52,947 nt of DNA from Deltaproteobacteria bacterium (GTDB lineage Bacteria > Myxococcota_A > UBA9042 > PHBI01), in assembly GCA_011526585.1 (NCBI GenBank), contig WYBB01000017.1, positions 1 to 52,947 on the forward strand. Reading direction: 5' to 3'. The notes below the pieces were generated by a model. The model saw only the letters and a list, made by a program, of their open reading frames with translations, ran no database searches and was not told the origin of the DNA. The position numbers and the translations under genes were made by a program. The number at the start of each line of letters is the position of its first letter. The first letter of the stretch is position 1. This document shows, piece by piece, positions 8,584-16,355 of this stretch.

Positions 8584-9714
8584 TCAGCCGCCGGTCAGCT
8601 CTGCGAGCAGGCGGGTGAGCGCGAGCACGCTCGGGTCCGGGGGCGGCGCGCACGGTCCGGTCCAACGCACCCAGCGCCCGTCGCCGGTGGCGAGCTCGAA
8701 GCTCGCGCTCGGGACCGCCGCGCACATCGCGGTGCCCGGCAGGACCGGCGCCATCTCGAAGCGCGTCCGGGCGATGGCGTCGCGCAGCGCCTCGAGCTCG
8801 CTCGCGCCGAGGTGCCCGCGCGTGCCATCCGGCTTGGTCCAGGTGCCGTCGGCCATGATCCGCGTCTGCGCGGGCAACGGCCCCTGCTTGCCGGCGTCGT
8901 GGAAGTCGCCGCGGCCGAAGGTGAGCATCGGGGCCTCGGGGCGCTCGGGCGCGACCCCGCCGCGCGTCGCCTCCACCGCCGCGCGCGCCTCCCTCACCAG
9001 CTCCTCCACCGCGGCGCCCGGCCTGAGCCCGCACGGCGTGTACCAGAGCGCGTCGGCCACCCCCGCCACCTGCAGGTGGTGCCAGCCGGTCGGGCGCGCG
9101 CGGCACTGGCCCTGGGTCGCGTCGAAGTCCGGCCGCGCCCGCGCCGCCAGCGTGATGAGCCGCGTCAGCGCCCGGTCCCCGAGACGCCCGCGGGTCTCCA
9201 CCCCCCCGCGCCTGACGATCCAAGTGCCGTCGCTCTTGACGATGAGCTCGTCGCTCGGCCCGCCGCGCGCGGGGTCGAGCAGCGCACCCCCGCGCAGCAC
9301 GAGCACCACCGTGACCGCCGGGTCGGCGTGGCGCGCGTAGGTCTGGCGCCGCAGGAAGTGCAGCACGCGCTCGACGCCGAGGCTCGGGTACTCGCCGCAG
9401 CCCTCCACCCAGCTCCAGGTCTTGCCGCCCGCGCTCAAGCGCGTCAGCCCCGCCGGGCAGCCCGCCGTGCGCGTGTGCGGCAGCGGGCCGAGCGCCCGCA
9501 CCTCGCCGAGCCTGGACACCAACCGCGCCAGCGCGCGCCGAGCCGCGTCGTCGAGCCGGCCGCTGGTGCCGTCGCCGCGCTCCCAACGCCCGTCCTCGAA
9601 GACCCGCGCCTCGGGCATCATCACCCCGTGGCGCTCCGCCTCGACCACCACCTCGCCGTGCCCCGGCGCGGGCGCGGCCGACAAGATCAACGTCATCACC
9701 AACCAGGCTTGCAT
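8584..9714 (-). CDS. Secreted protein of three tandem about 115-residue modules, family unknown
   Basis: A 376-residue protein with an N-terminal signal peptide (cleavage near APG-HG, residue 17-20). I do not recognise the family. Internally it is a threefold repeat: modules at about 21-122, 138-248 and 264-373. Each has a DG(R/T)W strand (41-44, 162-165, 289-292), a G(R/H)L-x-helix, then two Cys 20-24 residues apart (86/106, 204/228, 331/355). That predicts one disulfide per module. Two in-frame ATGs exist at 9720 and 9714. The AGGAGG at 9721-9726 abuts the first and is six bases from the second, so 9714 is preferred. It is divergent from the export cluster. Confidence 0.75.
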   Translation of the reverse strand: MQAWLVMTLILSAAPAPGHGEVVVEAERHGVMMPEARVFEDGRWERGDGTSGRLDDAARRALARLVSRLGEVRALGPLPHTRTAGCPAGLTRLSAGGKTWSWVEGCGEYPSLGVERVLHFLRRQTYARHADPAVTVVLVLRGGALLDPARGGPSDELIVKSDGTWIVRRGGVETRGRLGDRALTRLITLAARARPDFDATQGQCRARPTGWHHLQVAGVADALWYTPCGLRPGAAVEELVREARAAVEATRGGVAPERPEAPMLTFGRGDFHDAGKQGPLPAQTRIMADGTWTKPDGTRGHLGASELEALRDAIARTRFEMAPVLPGTAMCAAVPSASFELATGDGRWVRWTGPCAPPPDPSVLALTRLLAELTGG

Positions 9715-9720
9715 CGTCAT

Positions 9721-9726
9721 CCTCCT
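9721..9726 (-). promoter_or_regulatory. RBS that decides the start at 9714
   Basis: On the minus strand AGGAGG is followed by ATGACGATG. Zero spacing to the first ATG and six bases to the second favour the second. Confidence 0.55.
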
Positions 9727-9909
9727 GAGCGGGCGCCATGCCTCGGCACCTCGCGCCTCGATGACGCGCCGCGTCAGCCGCGGATCTGTAAAAGCCCTGT
9801 CGCCCTCTCTCGCGTTTCCTTGCCGTGCGCGCCGCACGCGGAGCTCCACCGATTCGAGGGCCACGCCCGGCCGGAACGTGTCATCACACGCCGCGCGTGG
9901 TAACCCGGG

Positions 9910-9938
9910 TTGACGTGAGCACCCTGGAACGCTAGGGT
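9910..9938 (+). promoter_or_regulatory. Candidate sigma-70-type promoter for the export cluster
   Basis: TTGACG (9910-9915) and TAGGGT (9933-9938) are separated by 17 bases, in the 257-base divergent region. Transcription would begin near 9945, giving a leader of under 30 bases before the GGAGG RBS (9962-9966) and GTG 9972. Confidence 0.4.
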
Positions 9939-9971
9939 CTTGTGGCATTTTGCGATGATTCGGAGGTGCCC

Positions 9972-10598
9972 GTGAGCCTTCGCAAGCTGATCTCCAGGCC
10001 CGGCGCGCTCGTCGCCGCGTGCGCGGCTGCGCTGGCGTTGGGCATGACGCAGGTCGGCGTGCGCGCCGCCGACGAGCTCCCGCCGCCGGCGCCCGGCCCG
10101 GTCGGGCTCGAGGATGACCTCGACCTCTCGAAGTACACGACCGAGGCCCTGGTCGAGCGCGCCTCCGGCCTCGTGAAGAAGATGGAGGAGTGGCTCACCG
10201 AGTCCTTCTATCTCCTCGAGGCTTCGCTCTCCGCGGGCGACGTCAACGCCGCCAACACGCGCAACGAGGCGATCACCGTGATGAAGGGCCTCGTCAAGCT
10301 CAGCGAGCAGAACCTCATGACGATGCGCCAGAAGGCCGCCGAAGGCGACCGCAAGCGCGTCGAGAACGAGTACGTGAAGATCTCGATCGCACACGCGAAA
10401 GTTCAAGAGTATTACGCCCAGGTGAAGAGCGCCGAGAGCATCGGCGTCACCAACCTCGAGCTCTCGTCGGTCGAGCGCCGCCTCGTCTACTCGGGCCAAC
10501 TTCCGGTGGTGGATGATTTGCCAAACCTCTATGCACAGACCTACAACGTGTTCCTCAACACGCCTTCCGAGGCTGTGCACGCGAGCCCCTACTTCTGA
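9972..10598 (+). CDS. Exported helical protein of unknown function upstream of polysaccharide export genes
   Basis: A 208-residue protein starting at GTG 9972, five bases after GGAGG (9962-9966). An in-frame ATG at 9942 lacks an RBS and would put ten polar residues before the signal sequence. Residues 1-32 form a signal peptide ending VRA-AD. The mature part is mostly helical and charged (EALVERASGLVKKMEEWLTE, then EGDRKRVENEYVKISIAHAK), with no Cys and no recognised domain. It precedes an outer-membrane barrel gene by 105 bases on the same strand, so a periplasmic accessory role in export is plausible but unproven. Confidence 0.75.
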   Translation: MSLRKLISRPGALVAACAAALALGMTQVGVRAADELPPPAPGPVGLEDDLDLSKYTTEALVERASGLVKKMEEWLTESFYLLEASLSAGDVNAANTRNEAITVMKGLVKLSEQNLMTMRQKAAEGDRKRVENEYVKISIAHAKVQEYYAQVKSAESIGVTNLELSSVERRLVYSGQLPVVDDLPNLYAQTYNVFLNTPSEAVHASPYF

Positions 10599-10703
10599 CC
10601 GGACCACCGCTGGTCGCGCGCGCGTGGCGATACCGAGTCGATATCCTTGGCGTTTCGGACGGGGAACCGAAGCGTCGTCGTGCCGTGAGATGAAACGAGA
10701 GTC

Positions 10704-12080
10704 TTGTTGAATCGGGTCCGAATCGCCTGCGGGGTGCTCGCCGGGACGCTGCTCGTCCTGGCCGGCGCACCTCCGGTCGCCGCCCAACAGTTCGAGCAGG
10801 GCTGGATCGATCCGCGCATCATCAGCCCCGCCGGTCTCGGGCCGCGCTACAGCGGGCTCCTCGGCGCCGGCGTCGGCCTGCTCTCCAAGAAGCCGCGCTT
10901 CGGCGTGAGCGCCGGCGAGTTCATCCTGCAGCCGCGCTTCTTCCTCGAGTCCGAGTACCGCTCGAACTTCTTCCGCGTCGACACCCGCGAGGCCGACCCC
11001 GAGGGCGTCGTCTCCCTGCACGTGCGCCCCGGCGTCGCCCTCTTCAACCCCGACTACAACGACGTCGCGATGTCGCTCGGCGTCGACCTCGACGTCTTCG
11101 TGCCGATGGGCGACGAGCGCGTCGCCGACCAGCTCAACCTCGGCGGCGTCGCCCGCCTCGCCGTCGCGCTCTTCCCGCGCTCGACCTTCTCGGTCACCCT
11201 CTACGAGACCTTCGAGCGCACGCTGTGGATGCGCCCGCAGGTCAACGTCAACGCCAACCGCAACCACAACGTCATCGGCGCCGATCTCTCGTTCCACCCC
11301 GGCGGCCGCGCGCTCGACTTCACGCTCGGCTACGCCTACGAGCTCATGCGCTACGACGACATCGACCGCATCGACAGCGACGCGCACCGCCTGCGCCTGC
11401 TCGCGAGCTGGCGCTTCTACCCGCTGACCTACGCCTTCCTCGAGTCGACGCTCGCCTTCAACAGCTACACGAGCGAGCGCGAAGCCGACGCCGAGGCCAC
11501 CGGCAACCTCGTGCCCTCCTCGCCGCTGCGCGTCTACGCCGGCCTCTCGGGCTTCGTCACCGAGCGGCTCGCCCTCCTCCTGCGCGTCGGCTACGGCAAC
11601 AGCTTCCTCGACCGCGGCGAGGACTTCTCGTCGTTCATCGGCATGGCCCAGGCGAGCTGGCGCTTCTCCCCGCGCACCATCTTGCACGTCGGCATCGCCC
11701 GCGACTTCGAGGACGCCGCGCTCGGCGGCTACGTCGAGTTCGTGCGCCCCTATATCGCCTTCACCCAGCGCTTCGGCGAGCTCGCCGAGCTCAGCGTCGA
11801 CTTCGCCTACGACATCCGCAGCTACGGCACCTGGCAGCCGACGCCGGTCGAGATCGGCGGCGAGGACCTCACCCCGGTCGCCACCGACGCCCGCCGCTCC
11901 GAGGGCGCCATCCGCGCGGGGTTCCTGCTCGACTTCGACCTCACGCGCCTCTTCGGCGCGACCCTCGGCTACCGCTACGACTCGGTCGTCTCGGACTACG
12001 CGATCGTCACCGCCGACCAGCCCAGCTACGTCGCCTTCGACGACCATCGCATCTTCGTGTCGCTGAACCTGCGATACTGA
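10704..12080 (+). CDS. Outer-membrane beta-barrel protein, candidate polysaccharide porin partner
   Basis: A 458-residue protein with a signal peptide (cleaved near VAA-QQ, residue 26-28). Alternating amphipathic strands with many aromatic residues follow, ending in LRY; a C-terminal aromatic residue is the outer-membrane insertion signature. About 16-18 strands could be drawn by eye. It lies seven bases before a short OPX lipoprotein. In Myxococcus, short OPX proteins lacking their own outer-membrane helix are encoded with 18-stranded barrels (EpsX type) that form the pore, so that pairing is inferred. The start is a TTG at 10704 (a second TTG follows) with only a weak ACGAGAG upstream, so the exact start is uncertain. 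Confidence 0.8.
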   Translation: MLNRVRIACGVLAGTLLVLAGAPPVAAQQFEQGWIDPRIISPAGLGPRYSGLLGAGVGLLSKKPRFGVSAGEFILQPRFFLESEYRSNFFRVDTREADPEGVVSLHVRPGVALFNPDYNDVAMSLGVDLDVFVPMGDERVADQLNLGGVARLAVALFPRSTFSVTLYETFERTLWMRPQVNVNANRNHNVIGADLSFHPGGRALDFTLGYAYELMRYDDIDRIDSDAHRLRLLASWRFYPLTYAFLESTLAFNSYTSEREADAEATGNLVPSSPLRVYAGLSGFVTERLALLLRVGYGNSFLDRGEDFSSFIGMAQASWRFSPRTILHVGIARDFEDAALGGYVEFVRPYIAFTQRFGELAELSVDFAYDIRSYGTWQPTPVEIGGEDLTPVATDARRSEGAIRAGFLLDFDLTRLFGATLGYRYDSVVSDYAIVTADQPSYVAFDDHRIFVSLNLRY

Positions 12081-12087
12081 CGCGACC

Positions 12088-12696
12088 GTGCCGACCAAGC
12101 TCCCGCTCGCGCTCCTCGTCCTGCCGCTCTTCGGCGGCCAGGCCTGCCAGGAGGCGCCGACCACCGGCTACGAGGACCTCAACCGCGAGATCGACGAGCG
12201 CCTCTCCAAGGTCGGCCTCGGCCCCGGCGACGTCTTCGAGGTCACGGTCTACGGCGAGGAGAAGCTCTCCGGCGTGCACCGCATCGCGCCCGACGGCGCC
12301 ATCCAGTTCCCGCTGGTCAACCGCGTCGTCGTCGAGGGCATGACCGCCTCGGAGATCGCCGAAGAGCTGCGTCGCCGCCTGCAGGACGGCTTCTTGCGCG
12401 AGCCGTCGGTCTCGGTCTTCGTCAAGGAGTACGGCTCGAAGAAGGTCTTCGTGCTCGGCGAGGTGGCCCGCCCCGGGACCTTCCCGTTCACGGCCGGCAT
12501 GAACGTCGTCGAGGCGATCGCGCTGGCCGGCGGCTTCAAGGACTCGGCCAACACCAACTTCGTCATCGTCACGCGCCAGACCCCCGAAGGCGAGCGCCGC
12601 ATCCCGGTCGCCGTCGAGAAGATCACCGAGGGCGTCGCCCAGAACCTGAGCCTGCAGCCGGGCGACATCGTCTTCGTGCCCGACACGCTCCTCTAG
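12088..12696 (+). CDS. Short polysaccharide export (OPX/Wza-family) lipoprotein
   Basis: A 202-residue lipoprotein beginning at GTG 12088. Cys 20 follows FGGQA, an imperfect lipobox. Residues about 42-115 are a PES (Poly_export) domain (GLGPGDVFEVTVYGEEKLSG ... PSVSVFVKEYGS). Residues 119-190 are one SLBB domain (KVFVLGEVARPGTFPF ... LQPGDIVFVPD). Full-length Wza is nearly twice as long and ends in an amphipathic helix that forms the outer-membrane pore; that helix and extra SLBB domains are absent. The protein should therefore be periplasmic, tethered to the outer membrane, and need a separate pore, presumably the barrel encoded seven bases upstream. No polymerase, flippase or co-polymerase gene is in the window. 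Confidence 0.9.
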   Translation: MPTKLPLALLVLPLFGGQACQEAPTTGYEDLNREIDERLSKVGLGPGDVFEVTVYGEEKLSGVHRIAPDGAIQFPLVNRVVVEGMTASEIAEELRRRLQDGFLREPSVSVFVKEYGSKKVFVLGEVARPGTFPFTAGMNVVEAIALAGGFKDSANTNFVIVTRQTPEGERRIPVAVEKITEGVAQNLSLQPGDIVFVPDTLL

Positions 12697-12699
12697 CCC

Positions 12700-13797
12700 A
12701 TGACGACCACCGCCCGGCTCGCGCACCACTACGCGCTCCTCGGGCTCACGCCCGACGCCGATCCCGACGCGATCAAGCGCGCCTGGAAGCGCCTGGCCGC
12801 CCGCTGGCACCCCGACCTCGACCCGCGCGCGCCGCGCGACCGCTTCGACGCCCTGCGCGAGGCCTGGGACCTGCTCTCCGACCCGGCGCGCCGCGCCGCC
12901 TACGACGCCGCGTTGCAGGCCGGGATCGACGCGCGCCTCGCCGAGATGGGCCGGCTCAGCGGCGTGCAGCGCCTGGGCGGCGTGCTCGCGCGCGTCATCG
13001 GCGTCAAGGCGCGCGAGGCCCGCCCCGGACGGAATCGCCGGCTCCGCCTCTCCGTTGCCCTCGCGGAGGCGGTCCACGGGACCGAGCGCGACGTGCACCT
13101 GGAGACCGACCTGCGATGTGAGCCCTGTGACGCGACCGGCGCCGCGCCGGCCGGGCGCACCTGGGTCTGCGCCGCGTGCGCCGGCATCGGCGAGGTCCTG
13201 AGCCACGGCGCGGTGCGCTCGGCCTGGGTCGGCTGTGAGGCCTGCGCCGGGCTCGGCTGGGTCCCCGAGCCGCCGTGCCCCGCCTGCGGCGGCAAGGGCA
13301 GCGTGCCCGGCCGACGCCTCCTGCGCGTGCCGATCCCCGCCGGCACCGCCGACGGCCGCGTGCTCAAGATCGCCGGCCAGGGCGAGCCGAGCGATTCCGG
13401 CGGTCCGCCCGGCGACCTGCTCGTGCAGATCGAGGTGCGCCCTCACGCGCACCTGAGCCCGCGCGGCAAGGATCTCCTGGTCGACCGTGCCGTGCCGTTC
13501 TGGCTCGCGCTGGTCGGCGGCGTCATCGAGGTGCCGACCCTCGACGGCGCCGCGCAGATCCGCCTGCCCCCCAACACCCGCTCGGGCGACGTCCTGCGCA
13601 TGGCCGGCTTCGGCCTGCCCGACGGCGAGCGCCGCGGCGACGAGCTCGTGACGATCCGGCTCGAGTGGCCCGACGCGCTCCCGCCCGAGGCCGCCGCCGC
13701 GCTCGAGGCCTGGGGTCGCGCGCTCCCGCCCGAGCGCTTCCCCGAGAGCCACGCGCTGACCTCCCGCCTCGCCGCCTCGGCCGAGGTCGAGCCGTGA
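12700..13797 (+). CDS. DnaJ-like J-domain co-chaperone with zinc-finger and C-terminal substrate domains
   Basis: A 365-residue Hsp40. The J domain (about 8-72) contains HPD at 37-39, required to stimulate DnaK. Residues 140-200 carry four CxxC zinc motifs (Cys 140/143, 157/160, 179/182, 193/196), as in type I DnaJ. C-terminal substrate-binding domains follow (VALAEAVHGTERDVHLET, DLLVQIEVRPHAHLSPRGKDL). The classical Gly/Phe-rich linker is missing, replaced by residues 75-112 with basic and Arg-rich sequence. It begins three bases after the OPX stop and ends in a GTGA overlap with the next gene, so co-translation with envelope genes is likely. It may be a specialised rather than the main DnaJ. 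Confidence 0.9.
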   Translation: MTTTARLAHHYALLGLTPDADPDAIKRAWKRLAARWHPDLDPRAPRDRFDALREAWDLLSDPARRAAYDAALQAGIDARLAEMGRLSGVQRLGGVLARVIGVKAREARPGRNRRLRLSVALAEAVHGTERDVHLETDLRCEPCDATGAAPAGRTWVCAACAGIGEVLSHGAVRSAWVGCEACAGLGWVPEPPCPACGGKGSVPGRRLLRVPIPAGTADGRVLKIAGQGEPSDSGGPPGDLLVQIEVRPHAHLSPRGKDLLVDRAVPFWLALVGGVIEVPTLDGAAQIRLPPNTRSGDVLRMAGFGLPDGERRGDELVTIRLEWPDALPPEAAAALEAWGRALPPERFPESHALTSRLAASAEVEP

Positions 13798-15317
13798 GCG
13801 GGGCTTGCCGCACGCTCCTGGCCATCGCGCTCGGCCTCTTCGGCGCCTGCGCCACCGCCCGCCCGCAGAGCCCGGACCCGATCCCGCCCGAGCGCGGCGT
13901 GGTCCCGCCCGCCCCGCCCGCGCCCGACCCGACGCGCCTGGATGCGACGCTCCCACCCGCGCCGGATGGGAGCGAGCCCTTATCCAACGATCCTGTTGTA
14001 GCGCTCGACCTCGCCTGCACCACCGGCCCGATCACGCGCTGCGCCGCGCTCATCGGCGCGCTCGATCGCACCGCCCTGCCTCCGGCGGCGCACCTGCGCA
14101 TCACCCTGGAGGAGGCGCGCATCGCCGCCTGGAGCGCGGTCGACCCGAACGCCATCGGCCTCGTCCTGCCGCTGTCCGGTCCCTACGCGCGCTTTGGCGA
14201 GGCCGCCAAAGAGGCGATCGATCTCGCGCTGCAGGCCCACGCGCCCGGGCTGCGCGTCATCGTGCGCGACTCCGAGGGCGACGCCGACAAGGCGCGCGCG
14301 CACGCCAACGACCTGGTGATGCGCGAGCGCGTCGCCGCGCTGCTCGGCCCGATCGGCCAGAAGGAGAGCGCCGCCGTCGCCGAGGTCGCGCGCTTCTTCG
14401 ACCTGCCGCACGTGCCGCTCACCAGCGAGCTCCCCGACGCGCTCTTGCCCGAGCCCGGCGCCCCACTCGCCGATCCGGTCCTGCGCGTGCGCACCTCCGC
14501 GAAGGAGGTCGTCACCGCCGTGGCCCGCCACGCGCTGACCGAGCTCGGCACCCAGCGCGCGGCGTTGCTCGTGCCCGACAGCGACGCGGGGCGCGAGGCG
14601 GCCGCGGCCTTCCGCGCGGAGCTCGAGCGCCTCGGCGGCGTCGTCGTGCGCGAGGTCGCTTTCGATCCGGCCGGCAAGAGCTTCGACGACGCCGTCAAGG
14701 CCCTCGTCGGCTGGGACTCGCTGCCGCCGCGGCAGCGTAAGCGCTCGAAGATCAAGCCGGATTTCGACACGCTCTTCATCCCCGCCGACGCCCTCACCGT
14801 GCGCCGGCTGGTGCCGGTGCTCGCCTTCTTCGGGGTGGAGCCCCGCACCTCGCCCGGCGACACCAGCCGCGTGCAGCTCCTCGGCCACGCCGGCTGGAAC
14901 CACGCCGCCGTCGTCGATCGCGGCGAAAACCTCACGGACAACGCGGTCTTCGCCGACGTCTACGCGCCCGACGACCCCGACGCGCAGGCCTTCGCGCGCC
15001 GCTTCTTCCTCCACCTCGACAAGCGCCCGACCGCTTTTCACGCCGAGAGCTGGGACGCCACCCGCCTCCTCACCGAAGCGCTCGCCGCAGCGCGCGCCGC
15101 GCCCGAGCCGCCCGACCGCGCCGCCATCCGCGCCGCGTTCTCCGCCCCGCGCGTCATCGTCGGCGCGACCGGCCAGGTCGAGGTCATCGTCGGCGGGCGC
15201 GTCGCGCCGCGTGCCCACGTGATGACGATCGACGGCGAGACGATCCGCCGCCGCTACTCCGAGGACGAAGAGCGCGCGCAGCGCACGACGACGACCCCGC
15301 CCGAAGGCACACCGTGA
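13794..15317 (+). CDS. LpoA-like penicillin-binding-protein activator / periplasmic receptor lipoprotein
   Basis: A 507-residue lipoprotein (lipobox LFGAC, Cys 19) with a Pro-rich tether (20-60). A type I periplasmic binding fold begins near residue 118 (AIGLVLPLSGPYARFGEAAKEAIDLAL, then VAALLGPIGQKESAAVAEVA and RAALLVPDSDAGREAAAAFR). This resembles branched-chain amino-acid receptors and the C-terminal half of LpoA, the lipoprotein that activates PBP1A. The TPR-rich half of enteric LpoA is absent. The GTG start is inside the preceding stop (GTGA 13794-13797), and the end overlaps thiL the same way. Peptidoglycan control versus ligand sensing cannot be decided from sequence alone. Confidence 0.8.
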   Translation: MSGACRTLLAIALGLFGACATARPQSPDPIPPERGVVPPAPPAPDPTRLDATLPPAPDGSEPLSNDPVVALDLACTTGPITRCAALIGALDRTALPPAAHLRITLEEARIAAWSAVDPNAIGLVLPLSGPYARFGEAAKEAIDLALQAHAPGLRVIVRDSEGDADKARAHANDLVMRERVAALLGPIGQKESAAVAEVARFFDLPHVPLTSELPDALLPEPGAPLADPVLRVRTSAKEVVTAVARHALTELGTQRAALLVPDSDAGREAAAAFRAELERLGGVVVREVAFDPAGKSFDDAVKALVGWDSLPPRQRKRSKIKPDFDTLFIPADALTVRRLVPVLAFFGVEPRTSPGDTSRVQLLGHAGWNHAAVVDRGENLTDNAVFADVYAPDDPDAQAFARRFFLHLDKRPTAFHAESWDATRLLTEALAAARAAPEPPDRAAIRAAFSAPRVIVGATGQVEVIVGGRVAPRAHVMTIDGETIRRRYSEDEERAQRTTTTPPEGTP

Positions 15318-16327
15318 GCCCATCCGACGCGGCCCATCCGACCGTCGCCGGCCTGAGCGAAGAGGCGATCATCGCCGCCGTGACCACGCGCTGCCCGACG
15401 CGCCCCTCACCGTACGGACCGGGCGACGACGCCGCGCTCCTCGACGCCGGCGAGCGCCGCGTGCTCACGACCGACGCCCTCGTCGAGGGCACGCACTTCC
15501 TGAGACCCCACCCGCCGCGCGCGCTCGGCCACAAGGCGCTGGCGGTCAACCTCTCCGACGTCGCGGCGATGGGCGCCACCGCCGAAGCGTTCACGCTCAC
15601 CGCCGCCCTGCCGCCCGACCTGCCGATCGCCACCTGGCACGCGCTGGCCGAGGGCCTCGGCGCCTACGCCGCCCAAGCCGGGGTCTACCTCGCCGGCGGC
15701 GACACCGTGCGCGCCGACGGCCCGCTCATGCTGAGCGTCACCGCCTGGGGCCGCCTGCCCGCGGGCGCCGATCCGCTCCGCCGCCAGGGCGGCGAGCCCG
15801 GTGACCTCCTCATGGTCGCCGGCGCGATCGGCCGCGCCGGCCTCGGGCTCGAGCGCTGGCTCGCGCTCACCGACGAGGCGGCGACGCGCCGTCGCTGGGC
15901 CCCGCCCGACCGGTCGATCACCGACCCGCTCCTCGCCGCCCACCTCGCGCCCGAGCCGCCGCTCTGGGCCGGCCCCTGGGCGCTCGCGCACGGCGCACAC
16001 GCCGGCATGGACCTCTCCGACGGCCTCGCCACCGACCTGCCGCGTCTGGCGGCCGCCTCCGGCGTCACGCTCGCGGTCGACCTCGACCACCTGCCGCCCG
16101 ACGCCCTGCTCGGCGACCTCGATCCACCGTCGCGCGCCGCCCACGGCGAGGACTACGGCCTGGTCGCGCTCGTGCCGCCCGCCGCGCGCGACGCGTTCGC
16201 CGCGCGCGGCTTCGTCGCGATCGGCCGCGCGCAACAAAGCGCTGAACCCGGCCGCTCCGGCGTGCTATGGCGCCTCGGCGGCCGCGAGCTGAGCCCCGTG
16301 GTGCCGCGTTTTTCCCACTTCGCGTGA
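15314..16327 (+). CDS. thiL: Thiamine-monophosphate kinase
   Basis: A 337-residue cytosolic enzyme that phosphorylates thiamine monophosphate to the diphosphate cofactor with ATP. Family motifs are all present: YGPGDDAALLD (residues 34-44), VLTTDALVEGTHF, NLSDVAAMGA (79-88), LAGGDTVRADG, and MDLSDGLATDL near the C-terminal nucleotide/metal site. Length is typical of the family. It starts at GTG 15314 within the upstream stop. Its position after a DnaJ-like gene and an LpoA-like gene gives no thiamine context, so this is probably a compacted housekeeping operon. Confidence 0.95.
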   Translation: MSPSDAAHPTVAGLSEEAIIAAVTTRCPTRPSPYGPGDDAALLDAGERRVLTTDALVEGTHFLRPHPPRALGHKALAVNLSDVAAMGATAEAFTLTAALPPDLPIATWHALAEGLGAYAAQAGVYLAGGDTVRADGPLMLSVTAWGRLPAGADPLRRQGGEPGDLLMVAGAIGRAGLGLERWLALTDEAATRRRWAPPDRSITDPLLAAHLAPEPPLWAGPWALAHGAHAGMDLSDGLATDLPRLAAASGVTLAVDLDHLPPDALLGDLDPPSRAAHGEDYGLVALVPPAARDAFAARGFVAIGRAQQSAEPGRSGVLWRLGGRELSPVVPRFSHFA

Positions 16328-16355
16328 TCACGCGCCCCCGGCTGGGCGAGCTCGC

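Noticed and set aside
9941..9953. Sigma-54-like element TGGCATTTTGCG upstream of the export cluster
   Set aside because: The distance between GG and GC is too short for a -24/-12 promoter.
9774..12164. 796-codon minus-strand open frame over the export cluster
   Set aside because: It opposes genes with signal peptides, PES/SLBB motifs and a C-terminal aromatic; composition is that of a shadow frame.
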